The notes below the pieces were generated by a model. That model saw nothing but the letters and a program-made list of their open reading frames with translations, did not search any database and was not told where the DNA came from. Positions 9,862 to 16,995 of a stretch of DNA of 64,000 bases are shown one piece after another. How positions within the stretch are numbered: the first letter of the stretch is position 1; each line of letters opens with the position of its first letter. The position numbers and the translations under genes were made by a program. Source of the stretch: Amaricoccus solimangrovi (lineage in GTDB: Bacteria > Pseudomonadota > Alphaproteobacteria > Rhodobacterales > Rhodobacteraceae); contig NZ_VFRP01000013.1 in NCBI RefSeq assembly GCF_006385685.1, forward strand, positions 1 through 64,000. Reading direction: 5' to 3'.

Positions 9862-10790
9862 TCAAAGTCGGGGTTGGGTGGTGGTGCTACGGTCTGGGCG
9901 GGGCGATTGCGGATCAGCCGCTGCGAGGCCCGCGAGTGCGGCGACGGCGGGATAGGTCGCGGCGTCGGAGCGCAGTGTGGTCAGGCCGCGCAGCTCGGAG
10001 CCTATCAGGAAGCCATCGACGCCGCCCGCCGCCGCGCAGAGATGCGCATAGTGCAGGATCATCCGTGCGTAGCCCGCGTCCGCGCCGCCGGCCCAGGCGA
10101 CGCGCTCGCCCGCGATGTCGCAGTCCACCGGCCGCGCCGCGCCGAAGAAGGCGGCGACCTGGGCTCCGGCCGCCGGGTCTGGTCGACCGACCCAGCGTAG
10201 CCCGGTGCCGGCGAGCCGGTGATGCGGCCGCGCCAGGGAAAGGCGGGCTGGCCGGTCGCGCCCGCGTGGTCCAAGTAGGGGTTCGGCAGTGCGTTCCCGG
10301 CCGGCACGTCCATCAGCACGAAGGGGTAAAACGTGACGCGGAAGCCCCGGCGCCGCAGCTCCTGGATGGTCTGGATCACCGAGACATTCGAGGGCGTGCC
10401 GCCATAGACCGGGTGTCGTCGACGTGGGAAAGACCGCTGACCTCCCAGCTGACGGGCGCGGTGTCCCGCGCGACCTGCTCGACGCCCGGCAGGATCGCGC
10501 AATGGCCGGCGCGCAGATCAGGGCCGAACCAGCTCACGACCAGCGACACGCTCCCGACGTTCGGCGCCAAGGCCTCGAGCTGGTCGAGCGAGACCAGCAG
10601 GTCCGCGCGGTCTTCGGCGGCGTTGGCGTTGACGGCGCCGCGCTCGGTCCGGACAAGGTCGGTGGCATAGGCGGACTCGCCAGTCGCCGGGATCAGCGTC
10701 GCCGCGCGGACCATGCCCTCGGCGGTATCCGGGTTGGCGAGCGGCGCGAAGACCTCGAAGGTGGGCTGCGGCGGCCGGTTGCCGAAATCC
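9862..10790 (-). pseudogene. Relic of GTA/phage tail host-specificity gene (orfg15-like, TIM-barrel domain)
   Basis: Read from 10790 downward, three frames in turn match the Rhodobacter gene transfer agent gene g15 (baseplate megatron, TIM-barrel-like domain). The first gives FGNRPPQPTFEVFAPLANPD, GMVRAATLIPATGESAYATD and GSVSLVVSWFGPDLRAG. After a frameshift near 10420 comes PVYGGTPSNVSV, then RVTFYPFVLMDVPAGNALP and PAFPWRGRITG. After another near 10160-10190 comes ILHYAHLCAAAGGVDGFLIG and SELRGLTTLRS. Intact homologs exceed 1,200 residues; only about 290 remain and both ends are missing. It cannot make a functional protein. The origin could be a GTA cluster copy or a related prophage. Confidence 0.9.
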
Positions 10791-11040
10791 CCGAGCAGAA
10801 GACGTGGTCGAACTCCCGCGCCGCGAAGAGCGCCTCAAGCACCGCCGCGTCGCCGGTATCGAGCGTCACGCCCTCGGCGTCGAGACACGCCGCGGTCGCC
10901 TCGACCTCGGGACCACGAGGCGATGGTCACGAACGGCCCCCCCGCCGTTAGCGCCGCCTCTGACACGCCGAAGCCTATGCCCGGCGAGTCGCCGAGCACG
11001 AGGATCGCTTTTCTTCAGGGCGATCCCATCGCTCCATGGT
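10790..11040 (-). pseudogene. Short-chain dehydrogenase/reductase fragment
   Basis: On the minus strand the translation ILVLGDSPGIGFGVSEAAL, then TAGGPFVTIAS, resembles the glycine-rich NAD(P) motif of SDR enzymes (GxxxGIG). After an apparent frameshift, ACLDAEGVTLDTGDAAVLEA then LFAAREFDHVF resembles the next conserved part (D-x-x-D ... F-D-H). Only about 75 residues are left and the sequence changes into the GTA relic near 10790. Probably a deletion scar; low-level similarity leaves some doubt. Confidence 0.55.
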
Positions 11041-11084
11041 TCGACCCCCATGTAGTCGTCCGGACGGCCAAGTCCCGGTCAGCG

Positions 11085-11723
11085 TCAGCTCGGGAAGGCC
11101 GTTTCGAGTTCGGCGACACGGCGGGCGTCGAGCGGAGCGGCCGGGCGGTCGCCGAGGATAAAGAAGATCTTCGCCGTTTCCTCGAGCTCCTCGTAGGCGT
11201 GGATCGCTTGTTCGAGCGAGGCCGCCGAGACGATCGGCCCGTGGTTGGCGAGCAGCATCGCCCGGTGGTTCCGCGCCTGCGCCCGCACCGCTTCCGCGAG
11301 TGCGCGATCGCCGGGGCGGTAGTAGTCGATGAGCGGCAGGCGGCCGACCCGCATCGCGTAATAGGCCGTCAGCGGCGGCAGCACGTCCTCCGCGCAGTCG
11401 TGGCAGAGGCAGGAGAGGGCCACGGAATAGGTCGAATGCAGATGCACTACGGCGCCGGCCTTCGGACGCTCCTCGTAGACGGCGAGGTGGAAGAACGCCT
11501 CCTTCGAGGGCGGATCGCCGTCGAGCAGCTTGCCCGCGGGCGAGACGCGCGAGATCTGGTCGGGACGAAGCATGCCGAGGCAGCTGTTCGTAGGCGTCAC
11601 CAGCAGCGAGCCGTCGTCTAGGCGCACGGAGAGATTCCCCGCGCTGCCATGGGCGAGGCCGCGCTGGTAGAGCAGGGCGCCGAGCCGGACCAGGTCCGCG
11701 CGCAGTTCCGCCTCGCGGCTCAT
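11085..11723 (-). CDS. otnC: 3-oxo-tetronate 4-phosphate decarboxylase (class II aldolase family)
   Basis: A 212-residue class II aldolase/adducin-type protein. OtnC decarboxylates 3-oxo-tetronate 4-phosphate to dihydroxyacetone phosphate and CO2 in four-carbon acid-sugar catabolism. The metal site is present: His94 and His96 in VVHLHSTYS and His161 in LLANHG, with Glu75 in PSKEAFFHL as probable catalytic acid. The substrate loop AGNLSVR is near residue 28. Length is normal. Its ATG overlaps the otnK stop by 4 bp, so the pair is translationally coupled, the usual otnK-otnC arrangement. Related aldolases (fuculose, ribulose 4-phosphate) are less likely given the otnK and otnI partners. Confidence 0.92.
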   Translation of the reverse strand: MSREAELRADLVRLGALLYQRGLAHGSAGNLSVRLDDGSLLVTPTNSCLGMLRPDQISRVSPAGKLLDGDPPSKEAFFHLAVYEERPKAGAVVHLHSTYSVALSCLCHDCAEDVLPPLTAYYAMRVGRLPLIDYYRPGDRALAEAVRAQARNHRAMLLANHGPIVSAASLEQAIHAYEELEETAKIFFILGDRPAAPLDARRVAELETAFPS

Positions 11724-12988
11724 GCCTCGCCCTCCGCGAGGATGCCGAGCGCCTTCTCGAAGAAATCGCGCTGGCCGAAGTTGCCGGATTTGAGCGCGAG
11801 GGCGGCGCTGTTCCCGGCGCTGAACAGGACCGGCACGCCGGGAGCGATCTCGGGTCCGATCATCAGCTGGCCAAGGTCGAGCGCCTGGGCGACGGCGCCC
11901 GATGTCTCGCCGCCCGCGACGACGAGGCGGCGCCCGCCGCCGCGCACGAAGGCCCGCGCAGTCTCGGCGAAAAGGCCGTCGAGCGCGGCAGCCACCCGTT
12001 CCCGCCCGTAGCGGTCCTGCAGGGCCAGCACCTCGTCCGGTGTCGCGGAGGAATAGGTAAGCGGCGCCTCGCCCGCGTGATCCGCGAGGAAGGCGAGCAG
12101 GTCATTCACTCCGACCCGGCCGGCCATCACCGCGTCGACCGAGATCGGCAGGACCGGGTGGCGGCGGGCGTGGTACTCGATCTGCCCGCGCGTGGCCCCG
12201 GAGCAGCTGCCCGCGAGGATCGCCTCCACGCCAGGCCGGCCCGGAAAATGGCTGCGCCTTGCGCCTTGTGCCGCCCCTTGCGCGATGAAGTTCGCGGCGA
12301 GACCGAGCGCGATGCCCGAGCCGCCGGTGAGAAAGGGCGCGCCGGCGCGGGCCGCTCCGATCGCGACCAGATCCGCGTCGGAGATCGCATCGACCACGAC
12401 AAGCCGCTCCGGCGCTCTCGCAAGCGCCTTCCCGATCGCCGTCGGCCCCTCTCGCACCACGTCATGCGGCACCAGACCGATCGGCGATCTGACCTGCCGC
12501 GCGAGCCAGCGGCGGATGTCGGCGTCGGTCATCGGCGTCAGCGGGTGATGCTCCATCCCGGATTCGTTCAGGAGCCGGTCGCCGACGAAGAGATGGCCCT
12601 GGTAGAGGGTGCGGCCCGCTCTCGGGAAGGCGGGACAGACGACGACGCCCGAGGCGCCGAGCGCCTCGGCCAGCGCCTCCGCCACCGGCCCGATATTGCC
12701 CTCCGGCGTCGAATCGAAGGTCGAGCAGTACTTGAAGACGATCTGGCGGCAGCCCTGCGCGCGGAGCCAGCGCAGCGCTTCGAGCGACTGGACGACCGCC
12801 TCGGTCGCCGGGACCGAGCGCGTCTTGAGCGCGACGACGCCGGCCTCGACCTCGGCCCCCGCCGGGCCTGCCGGCACGCCAAGGAACTGCGCGGTCACGA
12901 GCCCGCCCTGACCGGGCAGGCCGCGCGCGATCGTGTTCGCGATGTCGCTCGCGCCGGTGAAATCGTCTGCGATGACCCCGAGCAGCAT
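11720..12988 (-). CDS. otnK: Four-carbon acid-sugar kinase (DUF1537 family)
   Basis: A 422-residue kinase of the SBD_N/NBD_C (DUF1537) family, which phosphorylates 3-oxo-tetronate or related C4 acids at O4. The substrate domain opens with GVIADDFTGASDIANT (Asp8, Asp9), followed by ALKTRS. The nucleotide domain includes LAGSCSGATRGQIEYH and VVAGGETSGAVAQAL, the conserved GGETS motif. The C-terminal SGNFG motif (LALKSGNFGQRDFF) is intact. It lies 3 bp after the racemase gene and overlaps otnC by 4 bp. The exact C4 substrate cannot be told from sequence. Confidence 0.92.
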   Translation of the reverse strand: MLLGVIADDFTGASDIANTIARGLPGQGGLVTAQFLGVPAGPAGAEVEAGVVALKTRSVPATEAVVQSLEALRWLRAQGCRQIVFKYCSTFDSTPEGNIGPVAEALAEALGASGVVVCPAFPRAGRTLYQGHLFVGDRLLNESGMEHHPLTPMTDADIRRWLARQVRSPIGLVPHDVVREGPTAIGKALARAPERLVVVDAISDADLVAIGAARAGAPFLTGGSGIALGLAANFIAQGAAQGARRSHFPGRPGVEAILAGSCSGATRGQIEYHARRHPVLPISVDAVMAGRVGVNDLLAFLADHAGEAPLTYSSATPDEVLALQDRYGRERVAAALDGLFAETARAFVRGGGRRLVVAGGETSGAVAQALDLGQLMIGPEIAPGVPVLFSAGNSAALALKSGNFGQRDFFEKALGILAEGEA

Positions 12989-12991
12989 GGT

Positions 12992-13660
12992 TCAGCCTCC
13001 GACCAGTTCGCGCATCCGCGTGACGGCCGCGTCCGGCGCGGTGAGCACCGGGACCCTCACCGTCGCCCGGACGGCCTCGGCCGCGCGCGAGGTGGAGAAA
13101 TGCGCGAGCATGATCGCATCCGCCCCTGCGAGCTCCGGCGCCGCGGCGGCGACCAGCCGGTTGTGCGCCTCCGCGTCACCGCCGCGCAGCAGGTCGATCG
13201 CATCGCGCGCGACCACGGTCGTCAGCTCGGCGCGGGCGCCCGCCTCGGCGGCGAAATCGGCGAATTCGCGCTCCATCGTCGCCACGGCGGGCGCGAAGGT
13301 CGCGAGCATGCCGATCCTGGCCCCGGCGCCGATCGCGGCGCGGAACATCGCCTCGTTGGGCTTCAGCACCGGGACGGGCAGTTCCGCCGCCATCCGCTCG
13401 ATCGCCGGTCCGAAGGCCGAGCAGGTGACGAGGATCCCGTTGGCGCCGATCCTGACCGCGTAGCGCCCGAAATCGACGAAACGCTCGGTCAGTTCCTCGG
13501 AGAGTTCCTCGCCCTCGCGGGCGCGGTCGATGCTCAGCGCATCGTCGAGCAGGTTGACCGCCTCGGCCTCGGGCCAGAGCCGGGCCATCGCGGAGCGGAC
13601 CGGTTCCATCGCAACGGGGGTCGCGTGATAGAGCACGACGCGGGGGGCCGCCTTTGCCAT
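12992..13660 (-). CDS. Asp/Glu/hydantoin racemase-family protein
   Basis: A 222-residue member of the Asp/Glu racemase superfamily. The first catalytic cysteine is Cys80 in ILVTCSAFGPAIERM. The second cysteine of two-cysteine racemases would fall near residue 187, in IMLAHFSTSRAAEA, where the residue is His. The enzyme may therefore not racemise amino acids by the usual two-base mechanism; isomerases and decarboxylases with a single cysteine exist in the superfamily. The start at 13660 is preceded by GAGGCGGAAATG and lies 10 bp after the ModA-like stop. Its place between that protein and otnK suggests it converts a C4 acid or its precursor. Confidence 0.8.
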   Translation of the reverse strand: MAKAAPRVVLYHATPVAMEPVRSAMARLWPEAEAVNLLDDALSIDRAREGEELSEELTERFVDFGRYAVRIGANGILVTCSAFGPAIERMAAELPVPVLKPNEAMFRAAIGAGARIGMLATFAPAVATMEREFADFAAEAGARAELTTVVARDAIDLLRGGDAEAHNRLVAAAAPELAGADAIMLAHFSTSRAAEAVRATVRVPVLTAPDAAVTRMRELVGG

Positions 13661-13670
13661 TTCCGCCTCC

Positions 13671-14372
13671 TCAGGCAGGGGTGCGCGCGAGACGCGGGTC
13701 GAGCCCGCCGGCGCGGTAGGCGGCTTCGGAGGCCGCGGACTGGAGGAAATCGAGGAAGCGCTCGGCCTCCTGGGGGTCGGCGGCCTCGGTGAAGATCGCG
13801 GCGGAGAAATCGGTCGGCCGCTGGAAGGGCTCGGGGAAGGGGCCGAGGATCTCGACGCCGTCCACCGACATGAGCTCGCTGATCTGCTGCACGGCGAGAT
13901 CGGCCTCGCCGCTGACAAGCTTCTCGGCGGTGAAGCCCTCCGGGATCGCAACGGCGCGTTCGAGCGCGGCCTCGGCGCCGTTGGACCGCAGGATCTCCGC
14001 GAACCACAGCCCGCTCGCGCCCGTGAGCGAATAGGTGACACGCGCCGATGCCATCGCGGCGAGGAAAGCCTCCGGGGTGGAGATGTCGGGCCGGGACGCG
14101 CCAGGAAGTGTCGCCACGCCGAAATTCGCCCGTGCGATCGGGACGATGGTTTCGCGCCGCACCACGCCGCGGTCGGCGAGTTCCGCCATCGGCGCGTCGA
14201 TCAGCACGACCACGTCGGCGCGCGCGCCGGCGCCGATGTCGCGCATCAGGACGGTGGTGGGCGACCATTGGGTCCGGATCTCCCCGCCAGCCGCCTGCCA
14301 CCGGGGCAGGATGTCGCGCTTGAACGCGCATTCGACGGCGAGGGTGCTCATGAGGCGGAGCGGACGGGTCAT
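13671..14372 (-). CDS. ModA-like substrate-binding protein without signal peptide
   Basis: A 233-residue protein of the molybdate-binding ModA/SBP_bac_11 type. It begins directly with the first beta strand (LRLMSTLAVECAFKRDILPRWQ), followed by VVVLIDAPMAELADRG, VRRETIVPIARANFGV, GFTAEKLVSGEADLAVQQIS and AAIFTEAADPQEAERFLDFL, all family signatures. No signal peptide is present and no ABC permease or ATPase is nearby, so it may act in the cytoplasm as a ligand-binding or regulatory protein. It is the first gene of the minus-strand operon leading to otnC and faces the iclR-type gene. A candidate operator lies 165 bp upstream. Confidence 0.8.
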   Translation of the reverse strand: MTRPLRLMSTLAVECAFKRDILPRWQAAGGEIRTQWSPTTVLMRDIGAGARADVVVLIDAPMAELADRGVVRRETIVPIARANFGVATLPGASRPDISTPEAFLAAMASARVTYSLTGASGLWFAEILRSNGAEAALERAVAIPEGFTAEKLVSGEADLAVQQISELMSVDGVEILGPFPEPFQRPTDFSAAIFTEAADPQEAERFLDFLQSAASEAAYRAGGLDPRLARTPA

Positions 14373-14537
14373 GTGTTCCTCCCTGCGCCGGCGCGCCCCT
14401 CGTCGCCACGCGGCGCGGTAAGGTCGTTCGGGGCTGCCCGGCGGGCCGCAGTTGGCGCGCCGGCCGGCCGGGGGTCAACGCGGGACGGCGTCATTTCACC
14501 AGGTCGAAAATCCCGCCTCGCCGACGGCGCTCCGATA

Positions 14538-14552
14538 TTTCACATCGTGAAA
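14538..14552. promoter_or_regulatory. IclR-type operator candidate 1 (TTTCAC-ATC-GTGAAA)
   Basis: A perfect 6-bp dyad with a 3-bp centre; the arms extend one base further (ATTTCAC/GTGAAAT, 14537-14553). It lies in the divergent promoter region of the ModA-like operon and the IclR gene. The same architecture recurs at 15573-15587, so this is very probably the binding site of the local IclR regulator. Confidence 0.75.
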
Positions 14553-14635
14553 TTCCATCGGGCATTCCTGGTATCACTTTGAGCCCCGCCCGGGCTGCGT
14601 TACTCTCACTGTCATAAAAAGCCGGGAGGACCAGA

Positions 14636-15496
14636 ATGCAGATCGCCCCGCCGCCCGCCACGGGCGCGCCCATGGCCCGTGTCGTTCAGTACGAGAAGGC
14701 CGCGCGCGAGCATACCGAGGAGGCGAGGAGCCGCGGCATCCAGTCGGTGGACCGCGCGCTCTCGATCATCGAGGTGCTGTCGCTCAGCGACGCGCCGCTG
14801 ATGCTCAAGGACGTCTCGAAGCTGTCCGATCTCAATCTCTCCACCTGCCATCACCTGATCACCACGCTGGTACGGCGGGGCTACGTGATCCATGCCGGCC
14901 GCGCCCAGGGCTACGCGCTGAGCTCCAAGTTCGAGATCCTGTCGCGACGGTCGGAGCGCGAGGTCGACCTCGTGACCTTCGTCAAGCCAAGGCTCATCGA
15001 ACTCAACGAGAATATCCTCGAGGCGGTGCAGATGGCGGTGCTGCGCGGCTCAGCGCTTGTGAGCCATGTCCGGCTTCCGGCTCGGATGCGGGCGTCGGAG
15101 AACGTGTTCGACCGGCCGCTGACCCACGCGGCGCACGCGGTCGCGACGGGAAAGGCGATCCTCGCCTGGCTGCCCGAAGGCGAGCTTGGCAGGGTCATGG
15201 ATGACAACGGCCTGACCGCCTTCACCGAGGCGACGATCACCAGTCGCAAGGCACTGACCGAGGAATTGCGACTGGTCCGGCGCTCCGGCTTCGCGGTCGA
15301 GGATGGCGAGTTCCACCCGGATCTGGTCGGCATCGCCGCGGCGGTGCGCGATCTTTCCGGCGCGGTAGTGGGATCGATCGGGGCGACATTCCCGCGCCGC
15401 CGCGCGAGCGAGGCGTATCGCGCGCATGTCGCGAAAGCCATTTCGACCTGCGCGAAGGACCTTTCCGGCCGGATGCCGGCGGGCTGCTTCGTCTGA
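14636..15496 (+). CDS. IclR-family transcriptional regulator
   Basis: A 286-residue regulator. The winged helix-turn-helix occupies about residues 35-95 (GIQSVDRALSIIEVLSLSD, LKDVSKLSDLNLSTCHHLI, then TTLVRRGYV). The IclR effector domain follows (about 105-280) with THAAHAVATGKAILAWLPEG and RRSGFAVEDGEFHPDLVGI, the conserved cysteine-free ligand loop region. A GGGAGGA site lies 6 bases before the ATG. It stands between the minus-strand otnC operon and the plus-strand dehydrogenase-symporter operon and is flanked by two copies of one palindrome, so it most likely controls both. The effector is probably a C4 sugar acid, an inference. Confidence 0.93.
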   Translation: MQIAPPPATGAPMARVVQYEKAAREHTEEARSRGIQSVDRALSIIEVLSLSDAPLMLKDVSKLSDLNLSTCHHLITTLVRRGYVIHAGRAQGYALSSKFEILSRRSEREVDLVTFVKPRLIELNENILEAVQMAVLRGSALVSHVRLPARMRASENVFDRPLTHAAHAVATGKAILAWLPEGELGRVMDDNGLTAFTEATITSRKALTEELRLVRRSGFAVEDGEFHPDLVGIAAAVRDLSGAVVGSIGATFPRRRASEAYRAHVAKAISTCAKDLSGRMPAGCFV

Positions 15497-15518
15497 TACT
15501 TCCGGTGGGATGACAGGG

Positions 15519-15545
15519 AAGGCCGCGCACCCGCGCGGCCTTTTC
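15519..15545 (+). terminator. Rho-independent terminator after the IclR gene
   Basis: A 10-bp stem AAGGCCGCGC / GCGCGGCCTT with an ACCC loop ends in TTTTCC, 22 bases after the iclR-type stop. It separates the regulator from the downstream operon. Confidence 0.85.
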
Positions 15546-15572
15546 CTTTGCGCGGCGCCCGTCGCGCCCGCC

Positions 15573-15587
15573 TTTCATATCATGAAA
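15573..15587. promoter_or_regulatory. IclR-type operator candidate 2 (TTTCAT-ATC-ATGAAA)
   Basis: A perfect dyad with the same length, centre and TTTCA/TGAAA ends as the site at 14538-14552. It lies 147 bp before the dehydrogenase start, where it would control the plus-strand operon. Only the innermost arm base differs between the two copies, and symmetrically. Confidence 0.75.
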
Positions 15588-15733
15588 CCAAGGGTGGGCT
15601 CGTTGACCCGGGGGGAGGGCGCCGGCATGCTTTCCGAACAAGGAGCGGAACGAAGAACGAAAGTCACCGCCCGAAGATCAAGAGATGGCAGGCCATCCTG
15701 ATGAATAATCCCGAAAAGCGGAGGAACATACCC

Positions 15734-16897
15734 ATGGGTATGCCAGACAACGTCACGACCAGTCGCGACTATCCGATCCCCGATACAATGAAGGCCTGGG
15801 TCATCGGCGATCCCGGCGAGCTGATCTACGGTGAAAAGCCCATTCCCGCTCCGAAGAAGGCCGAGGTTCTGGTCCGGATCGACGCGGTCGCGATCTGCGC
15901 CACCGATCTCGAGATCATTTACCATGGTCCGCCCGCGATGATCGAAGGCGGCGCGCCCTACAACAAGAATTTCACCCCCGGCCATGAATACATGGGGACC
16001 GTGGTCGCCCTCGGGCCGGGCGTCGACGAGTTCGCGATCGGCGAGCGCGTGACGGTCGAGATCCACGCCGGCTGCGGCCAGTGCAAGCGCTGCCGCCAGG
16101 GCATGTATACCTCCTGCCACAACTACGGGAAGAACTACGGCGACGTGGACAAGGGCCATCGCGCCAACGGCTTCACCACCGATGGCGGCTTCGCGGAATA
16201 CGCGGTCAACAACATCAACACGCTCGTCCATGTAGATGACTCGATGTCCGACGAGGAGGCGACGCTGGTCGTGACCGCCGGCACCTCGATGTACGGGCTG
16301 ACCGAGCTCGGCGGGCTCGTCGCGGGCGAGAGCGTGGTGGTGAGCGGTCCGGGACCGATCGGCCTGCTCGGCGCCGCCGTCGCCAAGGCGCTCGGCGCGC
16401 AGCCGGTGATCCTGACGGGCACCCGCGACAACCGCCTCGAGATCGGCAAGAAGCTCGGCGCGGATCACGTGATCAACATCCGGAACGAGGATCCGGTCGC
16501 CAAGGTGCGCGAGCTCACCGGCGGCAAGGGCGTCGACTACGTCGTCGAATGCTCCGGCGCGCCGAACGCGGTCAACGAGGCGGCGCAGATGCTCAACCGC
16601 GGCGGCAAGATCTGCCTCGCCGCCTTCCCGGGTGACCAGGTGCCGATCGACGTCGCCTATCTGGTGCGCAACAACATCTATCTCTACGGCATCCGGGGCG
16701 AGGGCAAGACCGCCACGCACCGCGCCGAGGCCTTCATGCGGCAGAAGCGGTTCGATGCGCGCCTGATCCACACGCACACCTTCGACATGGCCGATCTGCC
16801 CGAGGCGATCCGCTACGCGAAGGATCGCGTCGAGGATGCGATCAAGGTCGTGGTGCGCAACCGTCGCGCCGAACAGATGATCGCCGCGGCGGAATGA
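15734..16897 (+). CDS. Zinc-dependent alcohol dehydrogenase (MDR family)
   Basis: A 387-residue medium-chain dehydrogenase. Catalytic zinc ligands are Cys55 (AICATD) and His84-Glu85 (PGHEYMG). The structural zinc site is Cys114, Cys117, Cys120 and Cys128 (CGQCKRCRQGMYTSC). The Rossmann motif VVSGPGPIGLLGAA and an NAD-type loop (LTGTRDNR) follow. The start at 15734 is preceded by GGAGGA with good spacing; ATGs at 15701 and 15740 are alternatives. It resembles sorbitol/threonine-type polyol dehydrogenases, so it probably oxidises a hydroxyl of a sugar acid or polyol to the keto form used by OtnK or OtnI. It is the first gene of the plus-strand operon after operator 2. Confidence 0.9.
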   Translation: MGMPDNVTTSRDYPIPDTMKAWVIGDPGELIYGEKPIPAPKKAEVLVRIDAVAICATDLEIIYHGPPAMIEGGAPYNKNFTPGHEYMGTVVALGPGVDEFAIGERVTVEIHAGCGQCKRCRQGMYTSCHNYGKNYGDVDKGHRANGFTTDGGFAEYAVNNINTLVHVDDSMSDEEATLVVTAGTSMYGLTELGGLVAGESVVVSGPGPIGLLGAAVAKALGAQPVILTGTRDNRLEIGKKLGADHVINIRNEDPVAKVRELTGGKGVDYVVECSGAPNAVNEAAQMLNRGGKICLAAFPGDQVPIDVAYLVRNNIYLYGIRGEGKTATHRAEAFMRQKRFDARLIHTHTFDMADLPEAIRYAKDRVEDAIKVVVRNRRAEQMIAAAE

Positions 16898-16903
16898 GAC
16901 TCT

Positions 16904-16933
16904 CCGGCTCCGGGGCAGACGCTCCGGAGCCGG
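16904..16933 (+). terminator. Intercistronic hairpin
   Basis: A perfect 10-bp stem CCGGCTCCGG / CCGGAGCCGG with a 10-nt loop follows the dehydrogenase stop. There is no T run, so it is more likely an attenuator or mRNA-stabilising hairpin that tunes the ratio of dehydrogenase to symporter. Confidence 0.55.
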
Positions 16934-16995
16934 CACTACCGCTAGAATACGGGCGAAAACGCCCGACGCGACGCGCCAGATCCAGGGAGGACGGC

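Noticed and set aside
9777-10670. Plus-strand ORF of 297 codons across the GTA relic
   Set aside because: Arg/Pro-rich antisense frame; the minus strand shows the tail-protein homology.
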